A stretch of 64,000 bases of DNA from Adenanthera pavonina (lineage: Eukaryota > Streptophyta > Magnoliopsida > Fabales > Fabaceae): the NCBI GenBank assembly GCA_026686845.1, contig JAIVEN010000024.1, positions 10,775,501 through 10,839,500 of the forward strand. The letters are read 5' to 3'. Below the pieces are notes generated by a model. It did no database searches. It was not told the origin of the DNA and saw only the letters and a program-made list of their open reading frames with translations. Positions 1 to 11,029 of the stretch are shown piece by piece; the stretch's first letter is position 1, and the number at the start of each line of letters is the position of its first letter. Made by a program: the position numbers and the translations under genes.

Positions 1-32
1 GTAACAACCACTATGCCAAAAAGGGGTTTTAT

Positions 33-215
33 ATGCGGTTATTTTTAGCTATTGTTAGCGGTTATAAACCGCCTACTATGTGAGCTCTGACATAAGTGGA
101 CCCCTTTTGTATGCGGTTATAACCGCCTACAAAAGTATACTTTTGTAGGTGATTATCTATATAACCGCCTTCAAAAGTCCCTTTTTGTAGGCAGTTATTC
201 AAATAACCGCCTACA
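33..215. repeat. CACTA-1 left subterminal repeat cluster
   Basis: Repeated boxes ATGCGGTTAT and ATAACCGCCTAC occur in alternating orientation, for example near 33-42, 56-77, 112-131 and 193-215. Each adjacent pair can fold into a short hairpin. In En/Spm-type elements such subterminal boxes are bound by the TnpA-like protein, so that role is inferred here by analogy. The matching cluster is at the right end of the element. Confidence 0.8.
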
Positions 216-559
216 TAAGCTATCCATTTTTTTTTAAAAAAAAATTTGACCCTGGATTAATCCAATATCAAAATATATGCAACATACCAAACCCATTAAC
301 AAAAAAAAGCAAATTATTATATTAATAAATATTTACAAATCAATATCAAATTTATTAATAAACCAAAGAAATTACACACACTAATACACAAAAGCAAAAA
401 ATAAAAAAGTAAAGTCTAGGATACAATCTAAGTAATTAAGAAAAACACCTAACAAACTATAACAAGTAGCTTTGTCTTTTTATACATCCTAGCATGCTTC
501 TAACAAAAAGAGCAAAATAAAATACAAAAACTTAGAAAGAAAGATATTTAGTTCCAAAA

Positions 560-840
560 GTACTACCCATATCAGCATCCAGAGATCATCTAATATTATG
601 AGCATATTCTTCTCTTGCTCCAACCATTTAGATAGATTAGAAGCTCTTGCACTTTCATTTTTCTCATTGAGTGACATTCCAAGCATCTCAGCAAGCAATC
701 TAATCTTGAATGTTCTCAAGGTCTAGGTGATCAAAAATAATTGCCACGATTGCATTTTCAAACATCTTTAATGGTTGGATCTCATAGTGCCTCCATAATC
801 CGATTCATAATTGACATCCTTGAATCAAACTCTTTCATTG
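560..840 (-). pseudogene. Captured fragment of an NBS-LRR disease-resistance gene (NB-ARC region)
   Basis: On the minus strand the DNA reads FDSRMSIMNRIMEAL, then a stop, then DPTIKDV. This matches the stretch just before the P-loop of plant CC-NBS-LRR proteins (the SRM..NEIMEAL.DP pattern). After a gap that has lost the P-loop itself (no GGVGKTT is visible), it reads IRLLAEMLGMSLNEKNESAR and then EQEKNMLIILDDLW. The last part is a good kinase-2 motif (hydrophobic stretch then DDLW). Stops and at least one indel separate the pieces, so this is a dead fragment. Intact NB-ARC proteins bind and hydrolyse ATP/ADP in pathogen sensing. This fragment cannot, and its interest is as DNA acquired by the transposon. 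Confidence 0.75.
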
Positions 841-3229
841 TTTTTGGGCTCTGTTAAAAAGTTAAAAACTTAAGATCTAGATATGTAGCTAATGAAGAAA
901 TTTTGCTAGCCATGAAAACAGATAGGTTTATCCCTTTTAAATCAATAACGATGACAAACTTTGTCTTCTTTTCTTTATTTGTCTTTCTTTCTTGACCCTA
1001 TGAAAATGAAAGCAAAGTATACTTTCGTTCAAATTTGCAATATTAATAGAAACAGGAAAGCTTTTAAGGTCAATTTCAACTAACCTGCAAATTTAAATCA
1101 TTAAAAAAAACCATTGAGCTCTTTCAGACACATTTATGTCCTAAATGACAAGCAGAATCAAATGTAGGGAACCAGTAAGGCAGAATTTGTAGTGACACAT
1201 GATCAAATTAAAAGTCTCAATTATCAAAATAACAAATGATATAAAATAAAGATGAAAAAGAATTATCAAGACTGATGACAATATATTAAGTAAAAAATGT
1301 TTCATGGATAACAAATGATGCTTCTTTTAATAATGTTGCGTTGAATGAGAAGGCCACAAAGTGTTTGATTTAATAGTGTGAATAACATCAATATAAACTT
1401 GGTTCTAGATAATTTTCATTGTATGGAACGTCTTCTTTTCCTTTCTGTCTTTTCTTTTGAAAACTTTAGTTTGGTGATTATTAGGTGAAGGTTCCTTTTC
1501 AAAATTAATAGTGGAAGTGCTAAAGGGTATTGGATTTTCTCTACACCCATGAACTTACTTTCAACGTGGCAACAACTAATGGGTCATTATAGGCAGTAAA
1601 TTTATAAGACAAACAAAATCCCTCTTTGGTCTATTTCTATGACATGTGAGTTCCTTTAATTTATATATATATAAGACATATATGGAACAGCAGCTTCTGT
1701 AAGACAGGTAAGTGTTTGGAATTATTTAGAGTTTCTTTAGTCTTTTCTTGCTTCCATTCTCCCCCACAAATCCTAATAAAATTATCTAGTGTGTAAGGGT
1801 CTAATCCCCACTAGAACAATTCTGTAAATAAAAGGAGGATTTCTATATGAATAAAAACTAGAGCAAAAGAAGGTTACGTTTAGAAAATCTCAAGAAGAAA
1901 ATGCAAGTCACTCAAATTTTACAGCAGCATGGACCAAAGTTCTCTTTAACTAAATATATCTATATTTGGACTGTTGAGCAATGGTGGTGTACTTGACTCC
2001 CTATCCTTTTCAGATAGATTTTCTTACAAAACAGTTAGGATTTGCCTCTAAAATTGACAGACCAATGTTCCTTTATTGAAGTTTAAGCAAGAAAATGGGT
2101 CACGATCTTGCCACTACAGGATATCCGAGATCCCACTTAGAGGGCATTAAAACGCTCAACATACATGCCCAGTAAGTACTAGAACGTAGTTAATTAAGAT
2201 CCAACACACATATATTTATATATATATTTGTATGTATAATTGTATTTCTGTCAATAGTAACAAGACATGACAAAAATGTAAGTTCAAAATGCAAACCTTA
2301 TTCCAGGCAGAGAGGCAGGGATACAATACAAAAAAGCAAGTACACTAGCAAAGATGGTCAACTACAGAATGTACCATAAATTAACACAAGTAGAATAACC
2401 TGATATTAATGTGGCACAACGTTGCTGATACAAAAAAGGAAAAGATAAAAGCCGAGGAGAAAATCAAATTCAATTGTGCATTGTTAGTTGTGACCATAAA
2501 TAAAATGAGTTTGTTTAAATAGATTCTCGTCAGAGGCACAGTGCCAATATGAAGAAAATGAGGGGATAAAAAAAGTGATGAACAAAGACAAAAGATGGAG
2601 AGCACAGAAAAATTTCCTGACAATCAAAGACATGCAACAGCCACACATGGCGAAATTCTAAGGTACATGGGATGTAGATGCAATGGATGGCTGAGATTTC
2701 AGCCATTAAGGTGGGTCCCATGCTCCTATATAAGGCTGAAATCCCAATCATCTATTGTGCATGCACCCAAGACTGCCCCACAAGTATGAAATGTCATCCT
2801 TGCACAAAGCTCATTCTAATCTCTTTGTTGCTCTTATTTTACTTTGAGCCCCTTACAATAGCAATCTTTAAGTACTTTAACCTCAATCTAAACATGAAAG
2901 GTAAGTGGTCATGAACAATATTAGTTAGGCTCACTAATCACTACTAATATATATGATAATGATCTTTGCTCGTACCAAATTAAGGGCATTCCCTCCTTCG
3001 GCTGTCCACTTCATTTTTAATCAAATATCAAGCATACCAATTCCATGTTCAAGTAAATGCATATTAAATGCTAAGTCTTCAAGCTGAAAATCCCATTTTG
3101 AGTAGGTATATGTTACATTGAAATTTCTCAGCAGCTTCTTTTAAAATAAAAAAATTACATAAATATAGAGAATATATCAAAAGATGGTCAATCCAAATGA
3201 AAGACAGTCCAAAACTCATGTTTTCTAAC

Positions 3230-3486
3230 CTGGTGAGCTCTGCAAATCAGATCAAGATCATGCTTTTCAAGAAATTCAACAACCTTGTCAGCTCCAAATG
3301 TAAATGAGACACCTCGGTCATTTTCTCCCTAACCTTCAAGATCTATGTCAGGATTGGCTCAAAGCAGGTCACAGAGAAGGCCCTGATCAGGCACATCAAT
3401 AGGGTGAACAATATTTCTTATCTGATCCAAATTTTTAAGATCAGGAGATAGCCCACCATGCATGCAAAGGATCTTCTCATTAGTTG
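3230..3486 (-). pseudogene. Captured exon of a type-1 serine/threonine protein phosphatase (PP1/TOPP)
   Basis: The minus strand translates almost without a break as EKILCMHGGLSPDLKNLDQI, then a stretch with VPDQGLLCDLL, GENDRGVSFTFGADKVVEFL and DLICRAHQ. These are hallmark PP1 catalytic-subunit motifs; the HGG, GENDRG and RAHQ segments hold metal and phosphate ligands. Two in-frame stops (TGA after CDLL, TAG after LEG) both replace tryptophan, so each needs only one G-to-A change. The exon ends in CACCAG|GTTAG, a plausible splice donor at the exon boundary after RAHQ. The phosphatase is inactive here because only one exon is present and it is broken. A 35-bp tandem duplication lies at its upstream edge. 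Confidence 0.9.
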
Positions 3487-3528
3487 GTCAAAAGCATGCA
3501 CGCAAAGGATCTTCTCATTAGTTGGTCA
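3459..3528. repeat. 35-bp tandem duplication at the edge of the captured PP1 exon
   Basis: The string AAAGGATCTTCTCATTAGTT occurs at about 3467 and again 35 bases later at about 3502, with flanking bases also repeated. The second copy has a T-to-C change and no phosphatase reading frame beyond it. It looks like a local duplication made during or after acquisition of the exon. Confidence 0.8.
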
Positions 3529-4035
3529 GAACGCATGTCAGAGAGCTAATATTATTTCTAAGACGGAGAGAGATCTATCTTAATATCTCTGAACATTAAT
3601 CAAAGCAGATATAGTTCAACAAAAAAGTGGTAGAGCTCCCTAAGTATGAGAAATAATCTAAATTGGCAAAAAGGGAGGCATGGAGGAATAAGATGCTAAA
3701 TTTTGTTCCAGAAGAATATGCATATCTTATAAGATAATTGTTAGTCCTTGTAATCTGAATTTTAACTACCATTGTTTCCTCACTGAATCACAATATTAGG
3801 AAAACATTAAATCTTAAAATTCTAGAAACAGGGGAGGGGATAAACCAAGAACAAAAGGAAAGTGGGAGGAGACTCAATAAAGAGAAAGAGTATACATACT
3901 GAATGATTAAGAAATCCAGCAATAGGAACTTTTTACTTAGAAGATTATACAAAAATTTTCATTTCAATACATACTGTAGAAGATTATACAAATAATGTCC
4001 ATCTAGATGTATGCCATCCCAATGCTAAAATAGAT

Positions 4036-5184
4036 TCATGCTTTAGAGTATCCCCAGGACACAATAGATTCCCTTAATAACCAAATCTTGGTAACAACTA
4101 ACAAAGGAACGGGAGCCAAATAACAGCTTACATCTAGGAAGCAAGCTGTCATCTGCTGCAAGCTACTTGCCAAAACTTCAGCTTTGGTTTTATTACCTTC
4201 ACTGACTTCTTTCATGTCATGTTCCATAACTACTCTGAGATATGGTTTCCAGAGCTTATAACTGAAAAATAGGTTTTCCATATATCATTACCTTTTCTCT
4301 AAATAAGACAAGTGCAGTAAACTATTAGTTGGAGAGCATGCGGTAAGAGAAAGCAAAATAAAGATTCAGACATGAACCAAATAGCCTTCTCCTGCCAAAG
4401 CTTCTGGGTAACTAAGCACTGAATAACGTGTGGGAAATGATAACAATGTGAAAGCACGGATCACATTTTCTTATTCGAATTTTTAATGGTTGACTAACTA
4501 TACCTTTCCAAACTCCCAGAAAGGCCCAATCTTAACACATCACAATGAGAAAGAAACATGGCATATATTAACAAAAGACTTCTGTGTCCCAATTTCAGTA
4601 AATTTGAAGGTTCTAGGGTCAACTGACAATTTCTTGACGCTATGAGAAAGGACTTAACTCTGAATCTCACCTTCATCAAAATAAGCTATTTAAAGGAAGG
4701 TGAAGAATTAATTACCTAGTACCAATGGGCCCTAATGACCCTCAGCCATTCAAAGGAAAAGGGCAAGAAAAAAAAAACAAATGGGTTCCTCAGTGTGCAT
4801 TGAAGCTAAAACTTTGCATGATCCACAGTATGTGTAATCTCACCGAAGACTTTTTACTTGAAAAGCTTTTTCTTCTCTGGCAAAGAACTTCCCCAAAAAA
4901 GTTGAAGTCGAACCATTGAAAAGCCACAGATCTAACCCACGAAGATGCCACAAACCTGGGGAGACAGATTCGGCGGGATGGAGTAGCCACGGACTTGGGG
5001 GACCCATAGAGACGCCGAACGAACTTGGCCAGCGGGAGAGAACTCGGACAAGACAAACTAATCTGTGAGGTAGCGAGAGTAAAAGTATGCCTATATCTTT
5101 AAATTGGGGCTGAAATTTAAAAGAAACATTCATAATTAATAACTTTTTTAAAGAAAGAAAGAAACATAGACGGTTAATAATCAT
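4036..5184 (-). other. Unrecognised segment of CACTA-1 with short minus-strand ORFs, possibly more captured DNA
   Basis: Minus-strand ORFs of 81 aa (4036-4281), 61 aa (4494-4679) and 88-114 aa (4790-5184) lie one after another. The stretch around 4920-5060 is clearly more GC-rich than the rest of the element. I recognise no protein family in them. The order and composition would fit exons of an acquired gene with introns, but chance ORFs in non-coding DNA are equally possible. Confidence 0.25.
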
Positions 5185-5420
5185 AACCGCATACGCTGGT
5201 GATTTTTTTTAAAAAAATAATAATAATCATATGCGGTTATTTTAAATAACCGCCTGCTTTAGTTTTTTTTATTTTTTCTTAAATGATTATACTTTTGTAG
5301 GCAATTGTTTAAATAACCGCCTACAAAAATATATTTTTGTATGCGGTTGTTCTTACAACCGCCTACAAATCTCTCGGCCTAACTTTTTTTTGCGCTTTTT
5401 TATACAACCGCCTACAACTG
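5169..5420. repeat. CACTA-1 right subterminal repeat cluster
   Basis: This cluster uses the same ATGCGGTTAT / ATAACCGCCTAC boxes as the left end, for example ATATGCGGTTATTTTAAATA followed by ACCGCCTGC at about 5228-5256. Further copies lie near 5298-5327 and 5339-5367, and a last ACAACCGCCTAC is at about 5404-5415. The boxes are in opposite orientations, so the DNA is rich in potential stem-loops. With the left cluster they bracket the captured DNA and define the element ends. Confidence 0.8.
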
Positions 5421-6439
5421 GGCACCAAAAAAACTCATTTTTGTGGTAGTGAACCCTCATTATATTGTCCCTAACTTAGTCCCAAGTTAACCAAGAGTCT
5501 TTGCTATTGTGTACAGTACCAGAGGAAACAGAATGGAAGAAGAATCAACGTGAAGGAAAATGAGCTCCACGCTACGGCAAGAAGAAGGGCCGCAGTGGCG
5601 AGAGCGAGCTCTAGAGGGATATTTAGCTGACTGGATGTAATGGCATTGTAGCAAGCTTTCCTCAGGCCGCAGGGGAAGTCGAGAAATTAATTTAAATTAG
5701 AATCATTTTGGATGAACTGACAGAAAAGAAAAGGAGGAGAACCGAGGGAGTAATGCTAGGGTTCAAGTTTTCTGGCCATTGGGAGTGATTTTTGGACCTT
5801 AAGAGCTTGGATCTTGGTTGGTAAGTGATCCCTACTCCTTCCTCTCTATTTTCTTTGGTTTTAAGTTGGGTTTTCTCAGTTATATGTTGGGATCTTTGGT
5901 CTTGGTCAAATCTCACTGATTAAAATGGATGAAATGGGGTTAATGAAATGTGATGCAGTGTTCTTGTTGCTTGGGTGTGAGTTTTGAAGGGATTATGCAT
6001 GATTTGAGTTTAACCCTAGGTTATATTTGGTTGATGCTCTTGGGAATCTGAAGTATATGTGGTTGAGTAGTGTTTGAGTGGTTCCTAGGAGCTTAGTGAT
6101 GCATGAAAGTGGGGTTAAAACTTTGGGTTAGGCCTACATGGTTGAGTTATGGAATTTGGATATTTGGATTGTATGTTAGTTAAGGATTTTATGGTATTGT
6201 AAAGGCTGTTTGGTTGCTTAAAAAAGTCAAGTTGTGGGATTAGCGATCAAGAAAACTTGTGGAAGCTCGTTTGTGTGTTATTGACAACCTGAGATAACCA
6301 TATGTTTGTATTGTTTGTATATGTATATTATGTTGGTATATATGTGTATATATGCATGTTTCTATTCATACTACGATATGGATATGTGTGTGTATGGTTT
6401 GTCTTTATATTGTGGTATGTACACGGCTAGACACATAAG

Positions 6440-6640
6440 GTATCATGATTATGATGATGATGTGATATGACATGATGTATACATGACATTGTGATATATG
6501 ATGATGATGATTACATGATGATATGATATGAGTATTACCACATGGCATTGTGAGATTGTGATATATGGTGGATTGGGTGGTGATAATGGTATGATATACG
6601 ATGATATGATATGATATGATATATGATAAATGAGGATAAG
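6440..6640. repeat. Degenerate GATAT/ATGAT simple-sequence tract
   Basis: Runs of ATGATATGATATGATATG and GATGATGAT recur over about 200 bases inside the T6a LTR-like sequence. It is low complexity and non-coding. Confidence 0.8.
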
Positions 6641-6960
6641 GATGGGATCTCTGCGGTTAAATTACCTCCTATGGCTAGGAGGGAAAGGCACGCAGGAAAC
6701 TACACCTTCCCTAAATTGCTACCAATTCGTGGTGGTAAAGAGGAAGGAGAGCCACGGTCCGAGCTCTAGTGCAACCTTTGGCCGGGTTGCATTAGGGTAA
6801 GGTGAGCTTGGTATTATCCTAGAATTAGTCTTCACCGATTGTTGGAAGGGAATTACCTATATGAAATGTCCTATTATACGACAGCTTATAGTTCTAGTTG
6901 TGTTCGAGGGAGACATGCATTCCATTCCATATTGCATTCATGAGATTGAATGAGTTATAT

Positions 6961-6998
6961 GTGTGTGTGTGTGTGTGTGCGCACGTGTGTGTGTGTGA
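6961..6998. repeat. GT microsatellite
   Basis: A (GT)n tract is interrupted by GCGCACGT and then resumes. It is a simple-sequence repeat within the T6a sequence. Confidence 0.95.
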
Positions 6999-8029
6999 TT
7001 GTCCCTGGTTATTGAGACTTTGTCTCACACCCTTTTTCCCATGAACTAACCCTTTCAAGTGAAGGTTCTGGCACTAGTCTAGAGAAGACAAGGGAGTAGC
7101 GTACAGGACGAGGGAATATCAAGTTTGTGCAGTGTTTGTGTTGTTTATGTATGTTGTGTTAAATATGATAATATGTTGTAATAGACATGAGGAATTGGAT
7201 GGTCGAAATGATATGATGTTGTTGGTATGTTATGGATGTGGTTTTGTGTTGTATTGTGGTGCATGTATGGTTTTGGATGTGGGGGTATCAGTATGGTAGT
7301 ATGTGTGAATCCAAGGGTGAAATTGGGTCTTGTTGGTGTGTTTTAAGGCCTTTAGCCCACTTTGTCAATTGGGGTTCATGGGAATCAAATCTTAGAGGAG
7401 TGGTTTCTTTGAGGTAAAACATCTTTGGACAAGTTGGTTACGTGATTTTGGACCTGTGTGAAAGGTTTTGAATGGTTAAATTGCCTTTGGTGGCAAATGG
7501 AAATTGTAAGTGGTGAATTTTGGTCAAAAAGTGGACAAAACGGTGTTAGGTGTCCAAAATCCCCATACAGAGATGGATTGAGATGAAATTAGTGTCTATG
7601 GATAGATTGGGATAAGATTGACTTATAGGAGTTGGAATCAGGTCAATCGGAGGTCGAAGCTTAAAGTTATGCATGTCGGAAGTTCACCCTGGAAGTTAGT
7701 TTTTGCTAATGTTGCATCAGCAATGGGGCGCCGCGGCGCCAAAAAGTCAATAGGCGTCCAAGGGAAAAGAGAGGGTCCAGAGCCATGGTGGTATTGTAGC
7801 GATCGAGGCCCCAGCTCAGCTTCTGTTGTTCTTTGACATTTTTTCACTGCTCTGAAGTTTGGAAAGAAATTTGTGAGTTGTTTGGGCTGTGTTTGGTTAG
7901 ATATCAAAGGTTTTTGTCAAGTCGGGAGGTGTTTGGGAGTAAGGTGTTTCAGTTATAGCTACTCTCATGTCCAAGTAAAGAAGGATTTTGTTAGACCCTT
8001 GAAATCTAACATAAAAGCTTATTCAATCT

Positions 8030-8600
8030 TTGTTAGAAATAATTTGAAGATAAAAATTGAAGAACATGTCATCCTGTAAGCATCAAAGTTTAGATATTTG
8101 CTAGGATTAATATTACATAGTGATAGTGAAAACTGATGGAGATATCATGCATAATATACAAGTTATGTGGTTAAAGTGAAAATAAATTATATGTGATTGT
8201 AAAGTACCTACAAGACTTAAAGGAAAGTTTTATCAAATTGCTATAAGACCAATGATGCTATATGATAGTGAGTATTAAGTTTTGAAGGCTAATAAAAGCA
8301 AAAGATAGGGGCAGAAAAGATGGGAATATCAATATGAATGTGTAGTCATACAAAAAATGATAAGATTAGAAATAATTGTATGTGAGAAAAAGTTGGGATA
8401 ATACATGTTGAGGAAAAAGTGGTAAAAAATTGATTAAGAAAGTTCTAAAATGGGATCTCTTGGTAAATCATATATATGAAGAGTTGATTTTGTATAGAGT
8501 TCAATGTCATGCAATCCATGTAGTTGATCTCATTTAATATGATAAGACTACTATTATTGATGTTATGTTGAATGATATATAGGCTAAATTATACATAATC
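8030..8600 (+). pseudogene. LINE reverse-transcriptase C-terminal fragment (plant non-LTR retrotransposon)
   Basis: Read on the plus strand with frame corrections, it shows a KFRYL..GLILHSD stretch, then RLKGKFYQIAIRPMMLYDSE and CSHTKNDKIRN..EKVGI..VEEKVVKN. This order is the familiar C-terminal region of plant LINE (RTE-like) polyproteins: a LGSI block, a KLKGKFYR.AIRPAMLYG.E block, then a RW.CGHTR.D.IRN block and a EEK....RLRWFGHV block. Many stops and shifts are present (for example TAA where W of ECW is expected), and only the last part of the protein survives. Such 5' truncation is typical of LINE insertion. No function is expected. Confidence 0.7.
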
Positions 8601-11010
8601 CCTTTGAACTTTGAGTTATATATGTGTAAATATCCTCCCTAAACCTTCACTAAAAAAAAAGGTATTTAGAGATTATCAAAATCTGTCGATAAATAACATA
8701 AAATCCATCTCTAATATGTTAGAGACGGATTTAGAAATAACATTTAAGTTATCTCTAAAAGTTGCATTGCTAAATAATTAGAGACGAATTAAGTCATTCG
8801 TATCTACTTTTATTCCGTCTCTAAATAAAACAAATTCATCTCTAATCTCAATCAAAATTTATTACCAAAATTGTTAAAAATAATCAAATAAAATAATAGA
8901 GATAGAACATAATCATGAGCCATTTCACTCCCTGGCCTACCACCATGTGGCCTGCACCATGTCATCAGCCACCTTACCCCATACCCCCACGCCACATGAC
9001 TGCCACGTCATTTGTGTTGACGCATCTTGCTCCCAATACCTTTATAATCACCATTTTATCAGTTAAGCTAAAATATTTCTGCAGTCTTTATATAAAATAT
9101 TAAATATATATTATTTATCTACACACTAATATATAAACATATATATATTTATAAGTGATTATATTATTAAAAAATACACATATCTTTTATTTTCAATTAT
9201 TAATATCATAAAATATTTTATTTATATATATTTATATTTATATTATATTTTTTTAAATATTAAAAAAATTTTCTATAAATATATTTATTTTTCTTTGACA
9301 AGAAAAAATTATTTTCCTAACCAATTTTTAAATTTAATTTTTATTTTTAAATAAAAATGATTATATATATAATATTTATGATTCATATTTTTTAATATTT
9401 TATTATTTTATGTTATTTTTTGTATAGTGATATCATATAATATATATCGTATTTTATATTATTTAATAAATTATATTATATATATGCTTCATATATATTA
9501 AAGATGGGAGGGGACTGGATAGGATCAAATTTTATATTAGTCCGTGATCTAACCTAAAGTTTTAGTTGAGTATTATATATATTCATTTTGAATTTCAAAA
9601 TGAATATATATATTTTTATTATTTATACATCGTAAATTTAATTATGGATTCCTAATGGAAAAGAATTGAAATTTTATTTGATTTTGATTTGATTTATTTT
9701 TTAGTATCATTATTAATTTTAATTTTAAAATGTAGATGTAGTTTCTCAAAAGAAGATTGATTTAGAAAGAATTAATGATTAATAAATTTATTGTTATCAC
9801 AATTTTTTAAAATTATTATCATGAGATAGAATTAAAAATTAACTTATTAATTCAAAGTAAAATAAATTAATAAAATTAAAATAATCTACTTAGATATTTT
9901 AAACCAAATAATATTATTCAAGATAATTTTTTTAAATCAATTCTACAAACATATCCAATATAAAAAATACTACTATAATATTTAAAAAATACCCAAAATT
10001 TGAAAATATCTCTCAAAATTTAAATTAACATATTAAAATATTAAAAAATAATACTATATAAAATTGAAGTAATTTAAAAAAAAATTTCGTATTTATATCT
10101 ATCTCTAAATGTGAATTAAAGACTAATTTAGCAATAGATAAAGTGTCCATTGTTATGTTCATTACAAATATGTCTCTAAGTTCATCTCTAAGTAGATATT
10201 AGAAATGGATTTAGGGCAAAACATCCATTATTGAATTCATTAAAAATGTGTATCTAAATCCATCTCAAAGAAAAAAAAATTAGAGACGGGTTTAGTGATA
10301 AATTTTCATTTATCATAATAAATTAAAAACATCCGTCACAAAATTTATCTCTAAATGTTAAAGAATTTTTTAAAAAATAATAGGATATTTTTAGAGACAG
10401 ATATAGAGACAGACTTTTTTATTTTAGTGATAAAAAATTAGCTATTACTAAGTCTGTCTCTATCCTATTATTAGATACGAATTTAGAGACAGATTTTATT
10501 CGAAATGATATATACACGTCTCAAACTCCGTCTCTAATATTTTTTTCATTATTTTTAATATAAAAGAAAGTGATTTTACTAAAAAAATCCGTTATTCGTC
10601 TCTGTTTTCATCTCTAATAGTGACAGATTTTAATCCATCTCTAAAATCTATAGCTAAATGAGTATTTTTTTGTAGTGCTTTAAAACTTGGCAGGAAACTG
10701 TTAAATTCATGTAGATAATTCTCTTCTTGTTAATTTGTCTGTTACTTCACTAATAAAATGTAATATGTCTTGAATTCTAGGAGAAATCATTTGCATAGAA
10801 TTCAAAGTTTAAGGAAGTTATTTGCATAAAGAAAAATTAAGTGGGCATGTTGTCAATGATATTTGCTAGTAAAATAACGCTACTTAATGACAAGGGAGAC
10901 ATATGCACAAATTTTATTTAGGAGAGTCCTTTTTTCAAATTTTAAAAGAGAATGAACTTATTTGCATATAATTTAAAGTTTATAGGATACGGTTTTTTTT
11001 TTTGTATAAT
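8584..11010. mobile_element. Probable inverted-repeat (MITE-like) element split by CACTA-2
   Basis: The left flank of CACTA-2 holds CCCTTTGAACTTTGAGTTAT followed by ATGTGTAAATATCC. The right flank near 10945-10985 holds the approximate reverse complement (ATTTGCATATAATTTAAAGT then TTATAGGAT). Similar phrases recur at 10795-10830. This looks like one short non-coding inverted-repeat element opened by the transposon. Its exact ends and target duplication are not clear. Confidence 0.35.
8648..10677. mobile_element. Second CACTA transposon, non-coding, 2.0 kb
   Basis: The left end is CACTAAAAAAAAAGG. The right end ATTTTTTTGTAGTG gives CACTACAAAAAAAT on the other strand. The 3-bp target duplication CTT is perfect (8645-8647 and 10678-10680). 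Subterminal boxes of the form AGAGACGGATTTAG and its complement recur near both ends (8700-8830 and 10130-10650). The core (9050-10100) is extremely AT-rich and has no credible ORF. It is a non-autonomous element of a different family from CACTA-1, because its subterminal box is unrelated. Confidence 0.9.
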
Positions 11011-11029
11011 ATAGGATACATATATATAT
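10681..11029. other. AT-rich stretch without genes
   Basis: No ORF or recognisable protein. Part of it (to about 11010) belongs to the inverted-repeat element split by CACTA-2. Confidence 0.5.

Larger units (their letters stand above)
9..5451. mobile_element. CACTA (En/Spm-type) DNA transposon, non-autonomous, carrying gene fragments
   Basis: The left end begins CACTATGCCAAAAA. The right end finishes TTTTTGTGGTAGTG, whose reverse complement begins CACTACCACAAAAA, so the two ends form CACTA-type terminal inverted repeats. A perfect 3-bp target duplication AAC lies at 6-8 and 5452-5454, as expected for the superfamily. Both ends carry several subterminal boxes. I see no transposase (TnpA/TnpD) coding sequence in 5.4 kb, so the copy must depend on an autonomous partner. 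The interior contains decayed fragments of an NBS-LRR gene and a PP1 phosphatase gene, as in gene-capturing Pack-CACTA elements. Some small ORFs near 4036-5184 (minus strand) are unrecognised and may be further acquired DNA. Confidence 0.9.
5500..7990 (+). mobile_element. Old LTR-like sequence (T6a), related to 45121-45887
   Basis: This segment holds no credible protein. Its landmarks match the Gypsy-type LTRs elsewhere in the window: a purine-rich leader with GGTAAGT at about 5818-5826, a GAGACTTTGTCTC mini-hairpin followed by CACCC at about 7014-7031, and an end resembling GGTGTTACA near 7960. Several blocks match 45340-45670, for example the GGAGTGGTTTCTT block, the GGTCAAAAAGTG block and the AATC(G/A)GAGGT..TTATGCATGT block. 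Microsatellites (GAT/ATGAT at 6440-6640, GT at 6961-6998) are embedded. Neither end nor a target duplication can be fixed. Confidence 0.45.

Noticed and set aside
2720..2745. CTCCTATATAAGG as a captured promoter in CACTA-1
   Set aside because: The TATA-like string is attractive, but there is no gene downstream and no second promoter feature.
5169..5420. Telomere-like or satellite repeat interpretation of the ATAACCGCC boxes
   Set aside because: Boxes are few, alternate in orientation, and stop exactly at the CACTA ends with matching boxes at the other end.
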